Notes: generated from the sequence alone by a model not told the origin. A DNA stretch of 64,000 nucleotides from Mesobacillus jeotgali (GCF_014856545.2 NZ_CP109811.1:862001-926000); one strand, 5' to 3'. Positions 52,250 to 60,814 are shown, counted from the first letter of the stretch. A program made the numbers and translations.

Positions 52250-52966
52250 ATGGAGTTTGTAATCTCGCCTCTTGGTGATCTGGCAGTAGTATTGTCGTTT
52301 GGAAATGAAATAAATGAAAAAACGAACAGGCAAATACAATCCTTCGTTAGCAAACTGGAAAAAGAAAATATACGAGGCATTGCAGAATGGGTGCCTGCCT
52401 ATACGTCTCTGACAATTTATTATCACCCTGAAGTCATACCCTATGATTCTCTCAAAGATGAGCTTGAAAGAGTGGGCATGTCCACGGGCCAATCTGAACC
52501 AGACAGGCCGCTTGTCTATGAAATTCCGGTCTGTTATGGCGGTGAATGGGGGCAGGATCTGGCTTATGTCGCTAATTATCACGGCCTGGACGAACAGGAG
52601 GTCATCAAACTTCATGCAAATCGTGAATACCTAATCTATATGATGGGTTTCATGCCCGGGTTTCCCTATCTGGGAGGCTTGCCTGAAAAGCTGGCTGTAC
52701 CAAGGCTTGAGACGCCAAGGCAAAACGTGATGCCGGGTGCTGTCGGAATTGGCGGGAATCAGACAGGTATTTATCCTGCCGACGTTCCTTCAGGCTGGAG
52801 GATCATTGGCACCACTCCGGTAACCTTGTTTTCTCCAGAGAAGGAGGAGCCGTTCCTGTTCAGCTCAGGTCATTATATTAAATTCGTGCCAATTAGTGAG
52901 GAGCAATTTTTAACGATAAAACAACTGGGCGATGGATACGAGGTAAACAGGTTTGAAAAGAGGTGA
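52250..52966 (+). CDS. pxpB: 5-oxoprolinase subunit PxpB (KipI-like)
   Basis: 238 residues with the family block YLIYMMGFMPGFPYLGGLPEKLAVPRLETPR and GAVGIGGNQTGIYPADVPSGWRIIG. Together with PxpA and PxpC it forms the prokaryotic ATP-dependent 5-oxoprolinase, which opens 5-oxoproline to glutamate. In B. subtilis this protein is also known as KipI, an inhibitor of the KinA sporulation kinase. The ribosome site is AAAAGGAGGGATGAT. It follows pcp by 28 bp and precedes pxpA by 5 bp. Confidence 0.93.
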   Translation: MEFVISPLGDLAVVLSFGNEINEKTNRQIQSFVSKLEKENIRGIAEWVPAYTSLTIYYHPEVIPYDSLKDELERVGMSTGQSEPDRPLVYEIPVCYGGEWGQDLAYVANYHGLDEQEVIKLHANREYLIYMMGFMPGFPYLGGLPEKLAVPRLETPRQNVMPGAVGIGGNQTGIYPADVPSGWRIIGTTPVTLFSPEKEEPFLFSSGHYIKFVPISEEQFLTIKQLGDGYEVNRFEKR

Positions 52967-52971
52967 GGTAA

Positions 52972-53739
52972 ATGTTATCTGTGGATCTTAACTGTGATTT
53001 AGGTGAAAGCTACGGAATATTTAAAATTGGAAACGACAGTGAAGTGTTAAAGCATATCACTTCAGCCAATATCGCTTGCGGCTATCATGCTGGTGACCAT
53101 AATGTCATGATGGAAACGGTAAAAATGGCAAAAGCGCACGGTGTGAGGATTGGCGCGCATCCTGGCTTTCCAGACCTGCATGGTTTCGGCAGGAGAGAAA
53201 TGAAGATGAGTGCTGAGGAAATTTATAATCTGATTATTTACCAGATTGGCGCTCTTTCGGCAATCGCGAAGGCTCGCGGCACTAGGGTTGTTCATGTGAA
53301 GCCTCACGGTGCGCTGTATAATATAGCCTCAAAAGATAAAGAAATTGCGGATGCTGTTGCTACTGCAGTCGCCGATGTCGACCCTTCTCTCACTTTATTC
53401 GGTCTCGCAGGCAGTTCCCTTGTGAAAGCAGGGAAGGAAAGAGGTCTGCTGGTGGCGGAGGAAGTGTTTGCTGACCGAACCTATCAGCAAGATGGTTCGC
53501 TGACGTCTCGTACACAATCAAACGCGATGATCCATGATCCTGATTTAGCGATCAGCAGAGTAATCCGGATGATACGGGAAGGAAAAGTTGAAAGTGTTGA
53601 CGGGACAGATATTGAGATGAAGGCAGATACAATTTGCATCCATGGTGATGAACCTCAGGCACTTCATTTTGCGGTGAAATTGAAGGCAGCTTTAAGGGCA
53701 GAAGGCATCCAAGTCGGCAGAGGCTGGGATGAAAAATGA
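52972..53739 (+). CDS. pxpA: 5-oxoprolinase subunit PxpA (LamB/YcsF family)
   Basis: 255 residues: the opening LSVDLNCDLGESYGIFKIGN and GAHPGFPDLHGFGRREMKMS are LamB/YcsF signatures. It is the 5-oxoproline-binding/hydrolase-type subunit of the PxpABC enzyme. It overlaps pxpC by 4 bp (ATGA), so translation is coupled. The gene order is pxpB-pxpA-pxpC. The ribosome site is AAAGAGGTGAGGTAA, within the end of pxpB. Confidence 0.93.
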   Translation: MLSVDLNCDLGESYGIFKIGNDSEVLKHITSANIACGYHAGDHNVMMETVKMAKAHGVRIGAHPGFPDLHGFGRREMKMSAEEIYNLIIYQIGALSAIAKARGTRVVHVKPHGALYNIASKDKEIADAVATAVADVDPSLTLFGLAGSSLVKAGKERGLLVAEEVFADRTYQQDGSLTSRTQSNAMIHDPDLAISRVIRMIREGKVESVDGTDIEMKADTICIHGDEPQALHFAVKLKAALRAEGIQVGRGWDEK

Positions 53740-54668
53740 CAGAACCCATTTTTAAAATCCTAAAGTCCGGACTTCAAACAACTGTACAGGATTTAGGGAC
53801 AACAGGCTATCAGCAGTATGGCATCAGTCCTTCTGGTGCAATGGATTCTTATTCCATGCAAATGGCGAACCTGCTTGTCGGCAACCCGCTTGGTGAAGCC
53901 GTGCTGGAAGTTGCCGTGCTTGGCCCGAGGCTTGAAGCATTGACTGAGGTATCCATCGCTATCTGTGGGGGGGACCTTGAGCCGCTGGTGAATAGCAGTA
54001 AAGTCTCGATGTGGAAAAGCTTTGTTTTAAAAAAAGGAGACATCCTTTCATTTGGAACTGCTAAAAGTGGCGCAAGAGCTTACATAAGTTTTGCCGGTGG
54101 CATTGATGTTCCGGTTGTTCTAGGCAGCAAGTCCACGTTTATCAATGGAAGGCTTGGCGGCTTCAAGGGCCGTGCATTAGTGTCAGGAGATATTGTATAC
54201 GGAAGCCCTTTTGTCAGGAGAAATTGCTTTTTGCATTCGAGCCTGATTCCTGAGTACGCAGAGGAAATGGAAATTCGGGTAATCCTGGGACCTCACTCTG
54301 ATAAATTTTCACAGATTGCAAAGGATCGATTTCTATCAAGTCAATATACGATAACTTCCCAATCGAATAGAATGGGATATCGGCTTGAGGGCCCAAAGCT
54401 GGCGCCAATCGGCGGGTCTGACATCATTTCCGATGCTATCCCGCTCGGAGGGATACAGGTTCCGTCTAACGGGCAGCCGATCATTCTTATGTCAGAACGG
54501 CAAACAACCGGCGGATATGCCCGAATAGCCACTGTGATTTCTGTTGATATTCCATTGCTTGCCCAGGCAATGCCAGGAACAAAGATCCGCTTTAAGGAAA
54601 TCACGATAAGAGAAGCACAAGAACAGTATCTGAAACAGAAAAAATTATTCAAGTTCCTGTCTGTTTAA
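53736..54668 (+). CDS. pxpC: 5-oxoprolinase subunit PxpC (KipA, biotin-dependent carboxyltransferase-like)
   Basis: 310 residues with SGLQTTVQDLGTTGYQQYGI and SPSGAMDSYSMQMANLLVGN at the start, GGIDVPVVLGSKSTFINGRLGGFKGRAL in the middle and IPLGGIQVPSNGQPIILMSERQTTGGYARIA, the AHS2/KipA signature. It is the third subunit of the ATP-dependent 5-oxoprolinase. A strong terminator follows at once, closing the operon; no transporter for pyroglutamate is included. Confidence 0.92.
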   Translation: MTEPIFKILKSGLQTTVQDLGTTGYQQYGISPSGAMDSYSMQMANLLVGNPLGEAVLEVAVLGPRLEALTEVSIAICGGDLEPLVNSSKVSMWKSFVLKKGDILSFGTAKSGARAYISFAGGIDVPVVLGSKSTFINGRLGGFKGRALVSGDIVYGSPFVRRNCFLHSSLIPEYAEEMEIRVILGPHSDKFSQIAKDRFLSSQYTITSQSNRMGYRLEGPKLAPIGGSDIISDAIPLGGIQVPSNGQPIILMSERQTTGGYARIATVISVDIPLLAQAMPGTKIRFKEITIREAQEQYLKQKKLFKFLSV

Positions 54669-54694
54669 AATCCCTGTGGCTGCAGGGATTTTTT
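54667..54694 (+). terminator. Rho-independent terminator
   Basis: AAAATCCCTG / CAGGGATTTTTT hairpin, closing the pcp-pxpBAC operon; it overlaps the stop codon. Confidence 0.85.
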
Positions 54695-54793
54695 GTTTCG
54701 GTTGAATATGCCATCAAGATAATAAGAGTATGGTATAAAAAAGTTTCTCCCGGTAATAACTGATAAAATCAGTATTTTTGGGGAGAGAGAAGC

Positions 54794-55310
54794 ATGTATT
54801 TATTATTGGTCATAGCAGTATGGATTTTTTTCGCTTATAAATTTATAGACTGGTCGCAATGGAAAAAGCAATACTCGACGATTTTATTTTTCATGATGGT
54901 GAATCTGCTGTATAACACGCTTTACTACAACCATACATTGTGGGCGTTTCGAGGGATAACGGCAGACTGGCTGAACCATTCTATCATCAATATCGCATTC
55001 ACTTTTTTTTATTTGCCCAGTCGGGTTGATCATTTACCTCCAGCGTTTTCCCGAAACAAGGCGAAACCAACTGATCTATGTGGGTGTATGGGTAGGCTTT
55101 TATACGATCATAGAGGCTTTATTTGCTCACAGGGGAATGTTTATTTATGATAATGGCTGGAACAGCTGGCATAACATTTGGCTTAATTTAATTTTGTTTG
55201 TGATCTTGTGGATACACTATCGGAAACCGGTAATTGCATGGATCCTATCAATCCCGCTTGCAGTTATTTTCTATTTATTATTTCCGTTTCCGCTGGACAG
55301 CCTAAAGTAA
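54794..55310 (+). pseudogene. CBO0543-type multi-pass membrane protein, frameshifted at a T-run
   Basis: Two overlapping frames, 54794-55150 and from about 55011 to 55310, together make one protein of about 171 residues. The first gives MYLLLVIAVWIFFAYKFIDW up to IAFTFF. The second continues ICPVGLIIYLQRFPETRRNQ to the end. Removing one T from the run of eight T (55003-55010) joins them. The product has about five hydrophobic helices and resembles the CBO0543 family of spore-formers, function unknown. GGGGAGAGAGAAGC precedes the ATG. This may be a real mutation, a phase-variable run, or a sequencing error. Confidence 0.7.
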
Positions 55311-55325
55311 AAGAGGTGGCTTAAC

Positions 55326-55448
55326 TTGTTGATACAGAATGTATTGTCAGCGCCGGTATTTCTAGTTCTGCTTTTTCTGACCTATATCACCATGTGGATG
55401 TATATCACAAGACATGAAGTCAGGCGGGAAAATAAAAATAAACAGTAA
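55326..55448 (+). CDS. small single-span membrane protein, 40 residues
   Basis: TTG start at 55326 after AAGAGGTGGCTTAAC: one hydrophobic helix (VFLVLLFLTYITMWMYI) and a charged tail ending RRENKNKQ. It starts 15 bp after the frameshifted membrane gene and is likely in its operon. I do not recognise the family. Confidence 0.5.
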   Translation: MLIQNVLSAPVFLVLLFLTYITMWMYITRHEVRRENKNKQ

Positions 55449-55535
55449 ACAGTGTTATTTCAGCAGGCTATGAAAACAGCGAAAAGGAAAAATAGCAAGC
55501 ATTCATGAAACATAAAAAAATCAGGTTCGAAAGGC

Positions 55536-55571
55536 AAAAAACACGGCGGAAAACCTTCCACCGTGTTTTTT
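55536..55571 (-). terminator. Rho-independent terminator
   Basis: ACACGGCGGA / TCCACCGTGT hairpin flanked by A6 and T6 just after the 3' end of the MFS gene on the minus strand. Confidence 0.85.
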
Positions 55572-56778
55572 AAAATCCAACCTCTTCAGATGCTTTAACA
55601 AATTGATCTTCAGGTTTCTTTCTCGCAACGAAAATGAAAGTGTAGGCAATCAGCAGTCCGACCAGGAACACGACCGAAAATCCATAAATGAAATGGTAGC
55701 TGGTGTAGGAGGCGAGCAGTCCTAGTCCGGCAGAACCCAGAGCCATTCCAAGGTCCATGGAGGAGAAGTACATCGCATTTGCTGTTCCTTGTTTCTCCTT
55801 TGGTACCGCGCTTACCGCAAGGGCCTGAAGGGTCGGTGCTACTGTCCCATATGCCAACCCGTAAAAAACGGCAGCGATTAAAAGTGTCATGGTATTTTGA
55901 GTGATGGCCAAAAGTGTCAGTCCAATGATCCCTGAAATCACAGCAGGGTAGATGATGAATTTATGACCGAAACTATCGTACATTTTTCCAGAAACGGGCC
56001 TGATAATGACCATCACAATTGTCAAGACCAGAAAGAATAAAGAGATTGTTGCCCCAAGGTTTGCCTCTTTTCCTAATTCCCGGAGGAAGCTTACTACTCC
56101 GCCAAGTGTGATGGAGAAGAACGCTGTAAGAATCGCTGGTGTAAAGGCATGACGGTCAAAGGCATGCTCCCTGAAATGGCCTTTCTTGACTGTCGCCCTT
56201 GCTTGGACTTGCTTGCGCGGGCTTTTTATAAACAAGTTCAAAAACAAGGTGAGCAGAGTCAAGCTTACCGAAATCATGATCAGGATGTTAAAAGAAAATC
56301 CCTCCAGCAAAGCGAGCGCCAGCATCGGCCCAAGACTTGTCCCTACACTGGTGGCCATTCCGTAATAGCCGATTCCTTCACCAAGCCGATGCGCAGGGAT
56401 GATATTGGTTGCCATTGTCGAGAAAATCGTCGTAATGATCCCAAAACCTGCACCATGGATCACTCTGAGCAGTAGCAATAGCAGCACGGAATCCTGACCG
56501 AAGCTCAAGGCTACAGAAACGGCTATAAAGCCAAGGGAAATAAGGCTTAATTTCTTATTGTCCAGTTTCTGCATCAAGGAAGGTACAAAAGGACGAGTCG
56601 CGATGGCAGATACCATAAAGACAGTTGTCATCAAGCCACCCTGTGCAGGATTGTTTTTAATGTCAGTGATGAAAGCGGGGAAGCCGGCAGTCAAAAGCTG
56701 CAGGCATAGGAAAAATAAAAAAGCCATTATCACAATGGCCGTAAACTGTGCTGTCCATAACTTGGATGTTTTGTTCAT
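55570..56778 (-). CDS. MFS transporter
   Basis: A 402-residue MFS permease with about twelve helices; RVIHGAGFGIITTIFSTMATN and PAHRLGEGIGYYGMATSVGT are typical for drug/metabolite MFS exporters of the YfkF/YfhI type. The substrate is unknown. It starts 15 bp after the stop of a MarR regulator, on the same strand, so the two form an operon. A strong terminator follows. Confidence 0.88.
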   Translation of the reverse strand: MNKTSKLWTAQFTAIVIMAFLFFLCLQLLTAGFPAFITDIKNNPAQGGLMTTVFMVSAIATRPFVPSLMQKLDNKKLSLISLGFIAVSVALSFGQDSVLLLLLLRVIHGAGFGIITTIFSTMATNIIPAHRLGEGIGYYGMATSVGTSLGPMLALALLEGFSFNILIMISVSLTLLTLFLNLFIKSPRKQVQARATVKKGHFREHAFDRHAFTPAILTAFFSITLGGVVSFLRELGKEANLGATISLFFLVLTIVMVIIRPVSGKMYDSFGHKFIIYPAVISGIIGLTLLAITQNTMTLLIAAVFYGLAYGTVAPTLQALAVSAVPKEKQGTANAMYFSSMDLGMALGSAGLGLLASYTSYHFIYGFSVVFLVGLLIAYTFIFVARKKPEDQFVKASEEVGF

Positions 56779-56793
56779 TATATTGCCTTCTCT

Positions 56794-57240
56794 CTAGTTG
56801 TTTTCCTCCAGAAGTCCATCGATATTGTCTTCCATTGTAAGTAAAACCTCTCTGAAGATTGCGAGCCTTTTCTCATCTATTCCATTTGTGATCTTGATGA
56901 AGATTTCTTCAAGGTAAGGTGTCACTTCCTCCACAAGGTTTGCGCCTTTCGGAGTGATTTTCACCAAAAAGGAACGGCGATCGAGAGGGTTGGCGAGCCT
57001 TTCAACATTTTCCTGTTTCACAAGAAGGTCCAGGATTTTCGTCAAAGTCGCCTGGTCTTTATCCGACCGGATCGATAGCTCTTTTTGTGAAATTCCATTA
57101 CCCTCGTTCAGAGTGCGCAATACACTCCACTGTTCCGTCGTAATCTGATAAGGCTTTAAGTAATAGTTAATGATGCGTGTAAGCTTCTTGCTCAAACGAA
57201 CAGATGCTGAGCCAATTGCTTTATCCATAGATATTTCCAT
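56794..57240 (-). CDS. MarR family transcriptional regulator
   Basis: A 148-residue regulator. It has the winged-helix segment NEGNGISQKELSIRSDKDQATLTKILDLLVKQENVERLANPLDRRSFLVKITPKGA (recognition helix DQATLTKILDLL, wing DRRSF). The start at 57240 (MEISMDKAIGSAS) is chosen because GAGGAGGACTTGTTC precedes it; the longer frame to 57315 has no ribosome site. It probably represses itself and the downstream MFS pump. A 12-bp perfect palindrome lies 65 bp upstream of the start. Confidence 0.88.
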   Translation of the reverse strand: MEISMDKAIGSASVRLSKKLTRIINYYLKPYQITTEQWSVLRTLNEGNGISQKELSIRSDKDQATLTKILDLLVKQENVERLANPLDRRSFLVKITPKGANLVEEVTPYLEEIFIKITNGIDEKRLAIFREVLLTMEDNIDGLLEENN

Positions 57241-57304
57241 GAACAAGTCCTCCTCGTATGCTATATAAAAATGGTAGCACGAAAATTGTTTAGTGTAAAT
57301 ATAA

Positions 57305-57316
57305 TTTGTATACAAA
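57305..57316. promoter_or_regulatory. candidate MarR operator
   Basis: TTTGTATACAAA is a perfect 12-bp palindrome in the upstream region of the marR-MFS operon, 65 bp before the start codon, typical in form and place for a MarR site. Confidence 0.5.
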
Positions 57317-57335
57317 CTATTATTGAGTAAAAAAA

Positions 57336-57359
57336 ATACCTGGACTCAGCCAGGTACCT
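57336..57359 (-). terminator. terminator of the permease operon
   Basis: TACCTGGC / GTCCAGGTA hairpin, followed on the minus strand by eight T. It lies about 100 bp after the stop codon of the permease at 57455; the gap holds a Cys-rich open frame without a start codon. Confidence 0.75.
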
Positions 57360-57454
57360 TTAATCGATAACTCTTGCGACCGCATTGCCGCAGTTTTTGC
57401 ATAGGTTATTACACCATATATAAGTTATCCGCGCCAGTCCCGCATCACAGCGTT

Positions 57455-58354
57455 TTAATTTAAGTTCGAATGTCCTCCTTTTTCAAAATACCGCCTTAGC
57501 CCTTCACCAAGAATATTGAATGTCAGGATCAGGTAGGTAATTGCACTTGCTGTGAAAAATGGAATCCAAAATGCTTTTAATAAATCGCCTCTCGCCTCCC
57601 CCAGCAGTGTTGGCCAGTTAAGGCTTGTATTTCTCAATTCACCAAATCCATAGCTTGTCTGGACGAATAGCTGGGTAACAAAGATGCTGAAAATACCGAG
57701 CTGGCCAAGCAATAGTGCTACCCTTCCCAAATCAATGCAAAAGTTCACGATGAGATCGGGCAATAGATTAGGGATATAATAATCTTTGAAAAAACGGACC
57801 GGTCCGCTTCCGATTGTGATGCCTGCCTCAACAAAGGGAGTTCTGGAGATTGAGAGTATTTTCTGCTGCATGATATAGCTGACTCTTCCCAATTCAACCA
57901 GTGCCAGAATGATGACCACCCAGACCACACGATTGGGACTGAATGTGAAAATGGGAAGTGTGATGAATAAGATTGAAGCGAAAATGATCGGCAGGCCTGA
58001 AGATAGCTGATTCCACCAGTTAATTAGCCAGGTAAATGGCTGTTTCCATATGAATGATAGTAAGACCAATACCAGTGACAATACATATCTGATTATGGTG
58101 ATGGCAAAGATTAAGAGAATCGTATCCTTTGCCCCGGCAATGAGGATGCTGAACAGATCGCGTCCATCATGGTCTGTCCCTAGAAAATGTTGGGATGAAG
58201 GGGGAAAGGGAGCCCTCTGGAATTTTCCATTTTCCATTACCATGCGATTTTCCTGTAGACCTTCTTTTATATAGGGAAAATAGGGCCCAATTAAAGTTCC
58301 TATTAAAAGGAAAGACAATAATATGGTTCCAATGATTAAATGCCAGTTTCTCAA
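57455..58354 (-). CDS. ABC transporter permease (DppC/OppC-like)
   Basis: A 299-residue membrane protein with about six helices and an N-terminal segment (SQHFLGTDHDGRDLFSILIAGAKDTILL) typical of the OppC/DppC group. The cytoplasmic EAA-type loop is IMQQKILSISRTPFVEAGITIGSGPVRFFKDYYIPNLLP. Such permeases import peptides or nickel with a second permease, two ATPases and a binding protein. Only the paired permease is nearby; the rest must lie elsewhere, or the pair has a different role. The start is 12 bp before the stop of the upstream permease gene's downstream gap, so the two are co-transcribed. Confidence 0.85.
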   Translation of the reverse strand: MRNWHLIIGTILLSFLLIGTLIGPYFPYIKEGLQENRMVMENGKFQRAPFPPSSQHFLGTDHDGRDLFSILIAGAKDTILLIFAITIIRYVLSLVLVLLSFIWKQPFTWLINWWNQLSSGLPIIFASILFITLPIFTFSPNRVVWVVIILALVELGRVSYIMQQKILSISRTPFVEAGITIGSGPVRFFKDYYIPNLLPDLIVNFCIDLGRVALLLGQLGIFSIFVTQLFVQTSYGFGELRNTSLNWPTLLGEARGDLLKAFWIPFFTASAITYLILTFNILGEGLRRYFEKGGHSNLN

Positions 58355-58366
58355 GTCACAAACCTC

Positions 58367-59275
58367 CTACCGGGGATCAAGCCGTTTGCTGAGCAGATGA
58401 CTGCAAATTTGAACAAATAACACAATTGCCATGAAACAAATTCCAAAGGAAATAATCACGCTAGGTTCATAGAATGATTCCCTGCCGATAAAAATCCGCG
58501 GCTCAAAGTCGAGAGCCAGCCAGAGGCGGTACGCTGCTCCTTTATAGTCGAGCAGATACTCCAAAAACAGCAGGTTCGAGAGTATGTAAATCATCATGGT
58601 CGGCACATTATTCAGGATTGTGCCAGCACAGTTTCTTAAAATATGTTGATGGATGATGAGCTTTTCATTGAATCCCTTAGCCTTTGCCACCTGGACATAT
58701 TGCTTCCCGGCCTCACTTGAAATAGCACCTGAAGTGATCTTGCTGATATACATTGCGGGATAGATGGCAGCCAACAGAGCAGGGATGAAGAAGTTGAACC
58801 ATTGTTCATGACCAAAGATATCAATCCAATTGACATAAAAGATGATGATCCACTGGACAAGCAGGATGACGAAGAAATCAGGAATGGACATAAGGAGCCA
58901 TGTTGTCCAATTTCCGAAGATTTTTCTTCGTTTAAGAGAGTTTTTATAGTCAAAAACCCCTTTAACGATCCCTGCTGCCAAACTGAAGAGAAAAGCAGGA
59001 AGAATGATTTTTAAACTGCGGGAAAAATAGAGGATGACTTCCTCCTCAACTGGCTTTTTGTATCGGGTTTCGCCAAAGCTGGTATCCCTAACCAATCCCT
59101 CAATGAAAACAGTGATATTGTTTTTGTATTCCTTCCAGGAAAAGTCGTAAGTATACACTACTTTTGCTGCCCGGCCTTCTCCAGTCACCATTGCTTCTCT
59201 TGGGAACAAAGCGATCAATACGAGGCAGATGCTTACTATGATGAAGAAGCCCACATTGTATAAAATCTTTTTCAA
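58367..59275 (-). CDS. ABC transporter permease (DppB/OppB-like)
   Basis: A 302-residue membrane protein with about six helices; KQYVQVAKAKGFNEKLIIHQHILRNCAGTILNNVPTM is the EAA loop of the OppB/DppB group. The N-terminal part is longer on the outside than usual. It is the first gene of a two-permease operon; no ATP-binding or solute-binding subunit lies within 5 kb on either side. The ribosome site is TGAGGTGAGTAAGC, giving ATG at 59275. Confidence 0.85.
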   Translation of the reverse strand: MKKILYNVGFFIIVSICLVLIALFPREAMVTGEGRAAKVVYTYDFSWKEYKNNITVFIEGLVRDTSFGETRYKKPVEEEVILYFSRSLKIILPAFLFSLAAGIVKGVFDYKNSLKRRKIFGNWTTWLLMSIPDFFVILLVQWIIIFYVNWIDIFGHEQWFNFFIPALLAAIYPAMYISKITSGAISSEAGKQYVQVAKAKGFNEKLIIHQHILRNCAGTILNNVPTMMIYILSNLLFLEYLLDYKGAAYRLWLALDFEPRIFIGRESFYEPSVIISFGICFMAIVLFVQICSHLLSKRLDPR

Positions 59276-59480
59276 AGCTTACTCACCTCTTCAGAAATTC
59301 CTTTTGTTTCCCAATTCTATTTTAGAAAGGTGCAAAAAAGTACTTATTCATTAAATTTTAGTGACAGAAGTAGAAGAGGAAATTCATTCTCAAATGTTCC
59401 TCTTGGGTGAAGAAAATAGACTGAGGACTGCTTCGTTTTAGAAAGTAACGATCAATGCAAACGCAGCTATAGAAAAGCAA

Positions 59481-59512
59481 AAAAAGGATGAGCGGCAGAT
59501 GCTCATCCTTTT
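59481..59512 (-). terminator. Rho-independent terminator
   Basis: AAAAGGATGAGC / GCTCATCCTTTT hairpin at the 3' end of the pseudouridine synthase gene on the minus strand, with T-run beyond; it overlaps the stop codon. Confidence 0.85.
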
Positions 59513-60218
59513 ACCATTCCTTAGGCTCGTAATTCAAGTCGCTGAATAGCTGCCTTTTCTCTTTCTTATTCAAGTCACGCCATTGCCCAATTGGCAGGTT
59601 CCCGAGATGGATGTTCATGATCCTGATGCGCTGCAGCCTGACAACTTGATAACCAAGAGTTTCGCACATGCGCCGGATCTGTCTGTTCAATCCTTGTGTA
59701 AGGATGATATTGAACTCATATTTTGATAGTTGGACCACTTTTGCGGGAAGTGTTTTTGTTCCAAGGATCCTCACGCCTTCTGACATCGCCTTGACGAATT
59801 CCGGCGTAATAGGCTTGTCTACTGAGACTATATATTCCTTTTCATGCTTGTTTTCAGCGCGGAGAATCTCATTGACGATGTCTCCGTCATTTGTAAGAAG
59901 AATTAAACCTTCGGAATCCTTATCAAGCCGTCCGATGTTGAAAATCCTTAGCGGGTGATTGACAAGGTCGATGATATTGCCCTTCACATGCCTTTCAGTT
60001 GTGCTCGTGATGCCGACCGGTTTATTCAAAGCAATATATACATAGTTTTGTGCCATCCTGATCTCTTCGCCATTCAGGCGGACAACATCTCCAGGCTCAA
60101 CCTGGCTGCCGATTTTCACAACCTTCCCATTGATTGTCACACGCCCTTCCTCAATGAGCCGATCAGCGCCGCGCCTTGACGTTTTACCAGTTTCGCTGAT
60201 GAATTTATTGATACGCAG
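59511..60218 (-). CDS. rluF: RluF-type pseudouridine synthase with probable CTG start
   Basis: 235 residues if started at CTG 60218: [32 protein letters not shown] is the S4 RNA-binding domain. The RsuA/RluB/E/F catalytic domain follows, with catalytic Asp in [19 protein letters not shown], then [20 protein letters not shown]. These enzymes isomerise a uridine in 23S rRNA (RluF) or 16S rRNA. An ATG-initiated ORF would begin at 60140 and lose half of the S4 domain. No ATG, GTG or TTG lies in frame where the S4 domain starts; CTG at 60218 with AAGGA 10 nt upstream, or ATT at 60224, fits. The gene may be regulated by a hairpin holding that AAGGA. Confidence 0.8.
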   Translation of the reverse strand: MRINKFISETGKTSRRGADRLIEEGRVTINGKVVKIGSQVEPGDVVRLNGEEIRMAQNYVYIALNKPVGITSTTERHVKGNIIDLVNHPLRIFNIGRLDKDSEGLILLTNDGDIVNEILRAENKHEKEYIVSVDKPITPEFVKAMSEGVRILGTKTLPAKVVQLSKYEFNIILTQGLNRQIRRMCETLGYQVVRLQRIRIMNIHLGNLPIGQWRDLNKKEKRQLFSDLNYEPKEW

Positions 60219-60229
60219 GTTAATCCCAT

Positions 60230-60256
60230 CCTTAAATATGAAGTATACATTTAAGG
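60230..60256 (-). promoter_or_regulatory. hairpin covering the rluF ribosome site
   Basis: CCTTAAAT (arm 60249-60256, minus strand 5' arm) pairs with ATTTAAGG (60230-60237) across an 11-nt loop. The 3' arm on the minus strand contains AAGG, the presumed rluF ribosome site. Pairing would lower initiation. Perfect 8-bp stem, seen directly; the regulatory role is inferred. Confidence 0.45.
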
Positions 60257-60379
60257 ATATTCCACTGCAGATTTATTTTCAAGCTTTCGGGCAGGATGGA
60301 ATAAAAACGGCAAGATTGAGTCGATTCAGGCTCAAATTATATTATAATGTAAAAAATGCTTGGACATGGAGGAATTATA

Positions 60380-60814
60380 TTGGTTAACGTCCTGACAGAA
60401 ATAGAAATTAAATCCCCGGTTGAGAGGGTTTCTGAATATGCAGCGAATCCTGACAACGCTCCTGAATGGTATGTGAATATTGACAGTGCTGAATGGCTTA
60501 CAGAGAAGCCGTTGGTTATTGGTTCAAGGATTGCATTCAAGGCAAAGTTCCTTGGCCGGGAACTTGCGTATATTTATGAAATCGTAGAGTATGTCCCGGG
60601 AAAGAAATTGGTGATGCAAACCTCAGAGGGTCCATTTCCGATGAAGACTACATACACATGGAAAGCAATTGACTCAAACACAACAAAGATGACCTTGAGG
60701 AACCAGGGAGAGCCATCAGGTTTTTCGAAACTGGTTTCACCTTTTATGGCTTCGATGATGAAAAAAGCAAATATGAAGGACCTGAAAAAATTGAAAGAAA
60801 TAATAGAAGGGTAA
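60380..60814 (+). CDS. SRPBCC family protein
   Basis: A 144-residue START/Bet v1-fold protein (polyketide cyclase/dehydrase-type): EIEIKSPVERVSEYAANPDN at the start, then GREAL-like sheet segments and a C-terminal helix. Members bind hydrophobic ligands; exact role unknown. TTG start at 60380 is chosen because GGAGGAATTATA precedes it; the upstream ATG at 60356 has none. It is followed in the same direction by the AttH-like gene 86 bp later. Confidence 0.75.
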   Translation: MVNVLTEIEIKSPVERVSEYAANPDNAPEWYVNIDSAEWLTEKPLVIGSRIAFKAKFLGRELAYIYEIVEYVPGKKLVMQTSEGPFPMKTTYTWKAIDSNTTKMTLRNQGEPSGFSKLVSPFMASMMKKANMKDLKKLKEIIEG

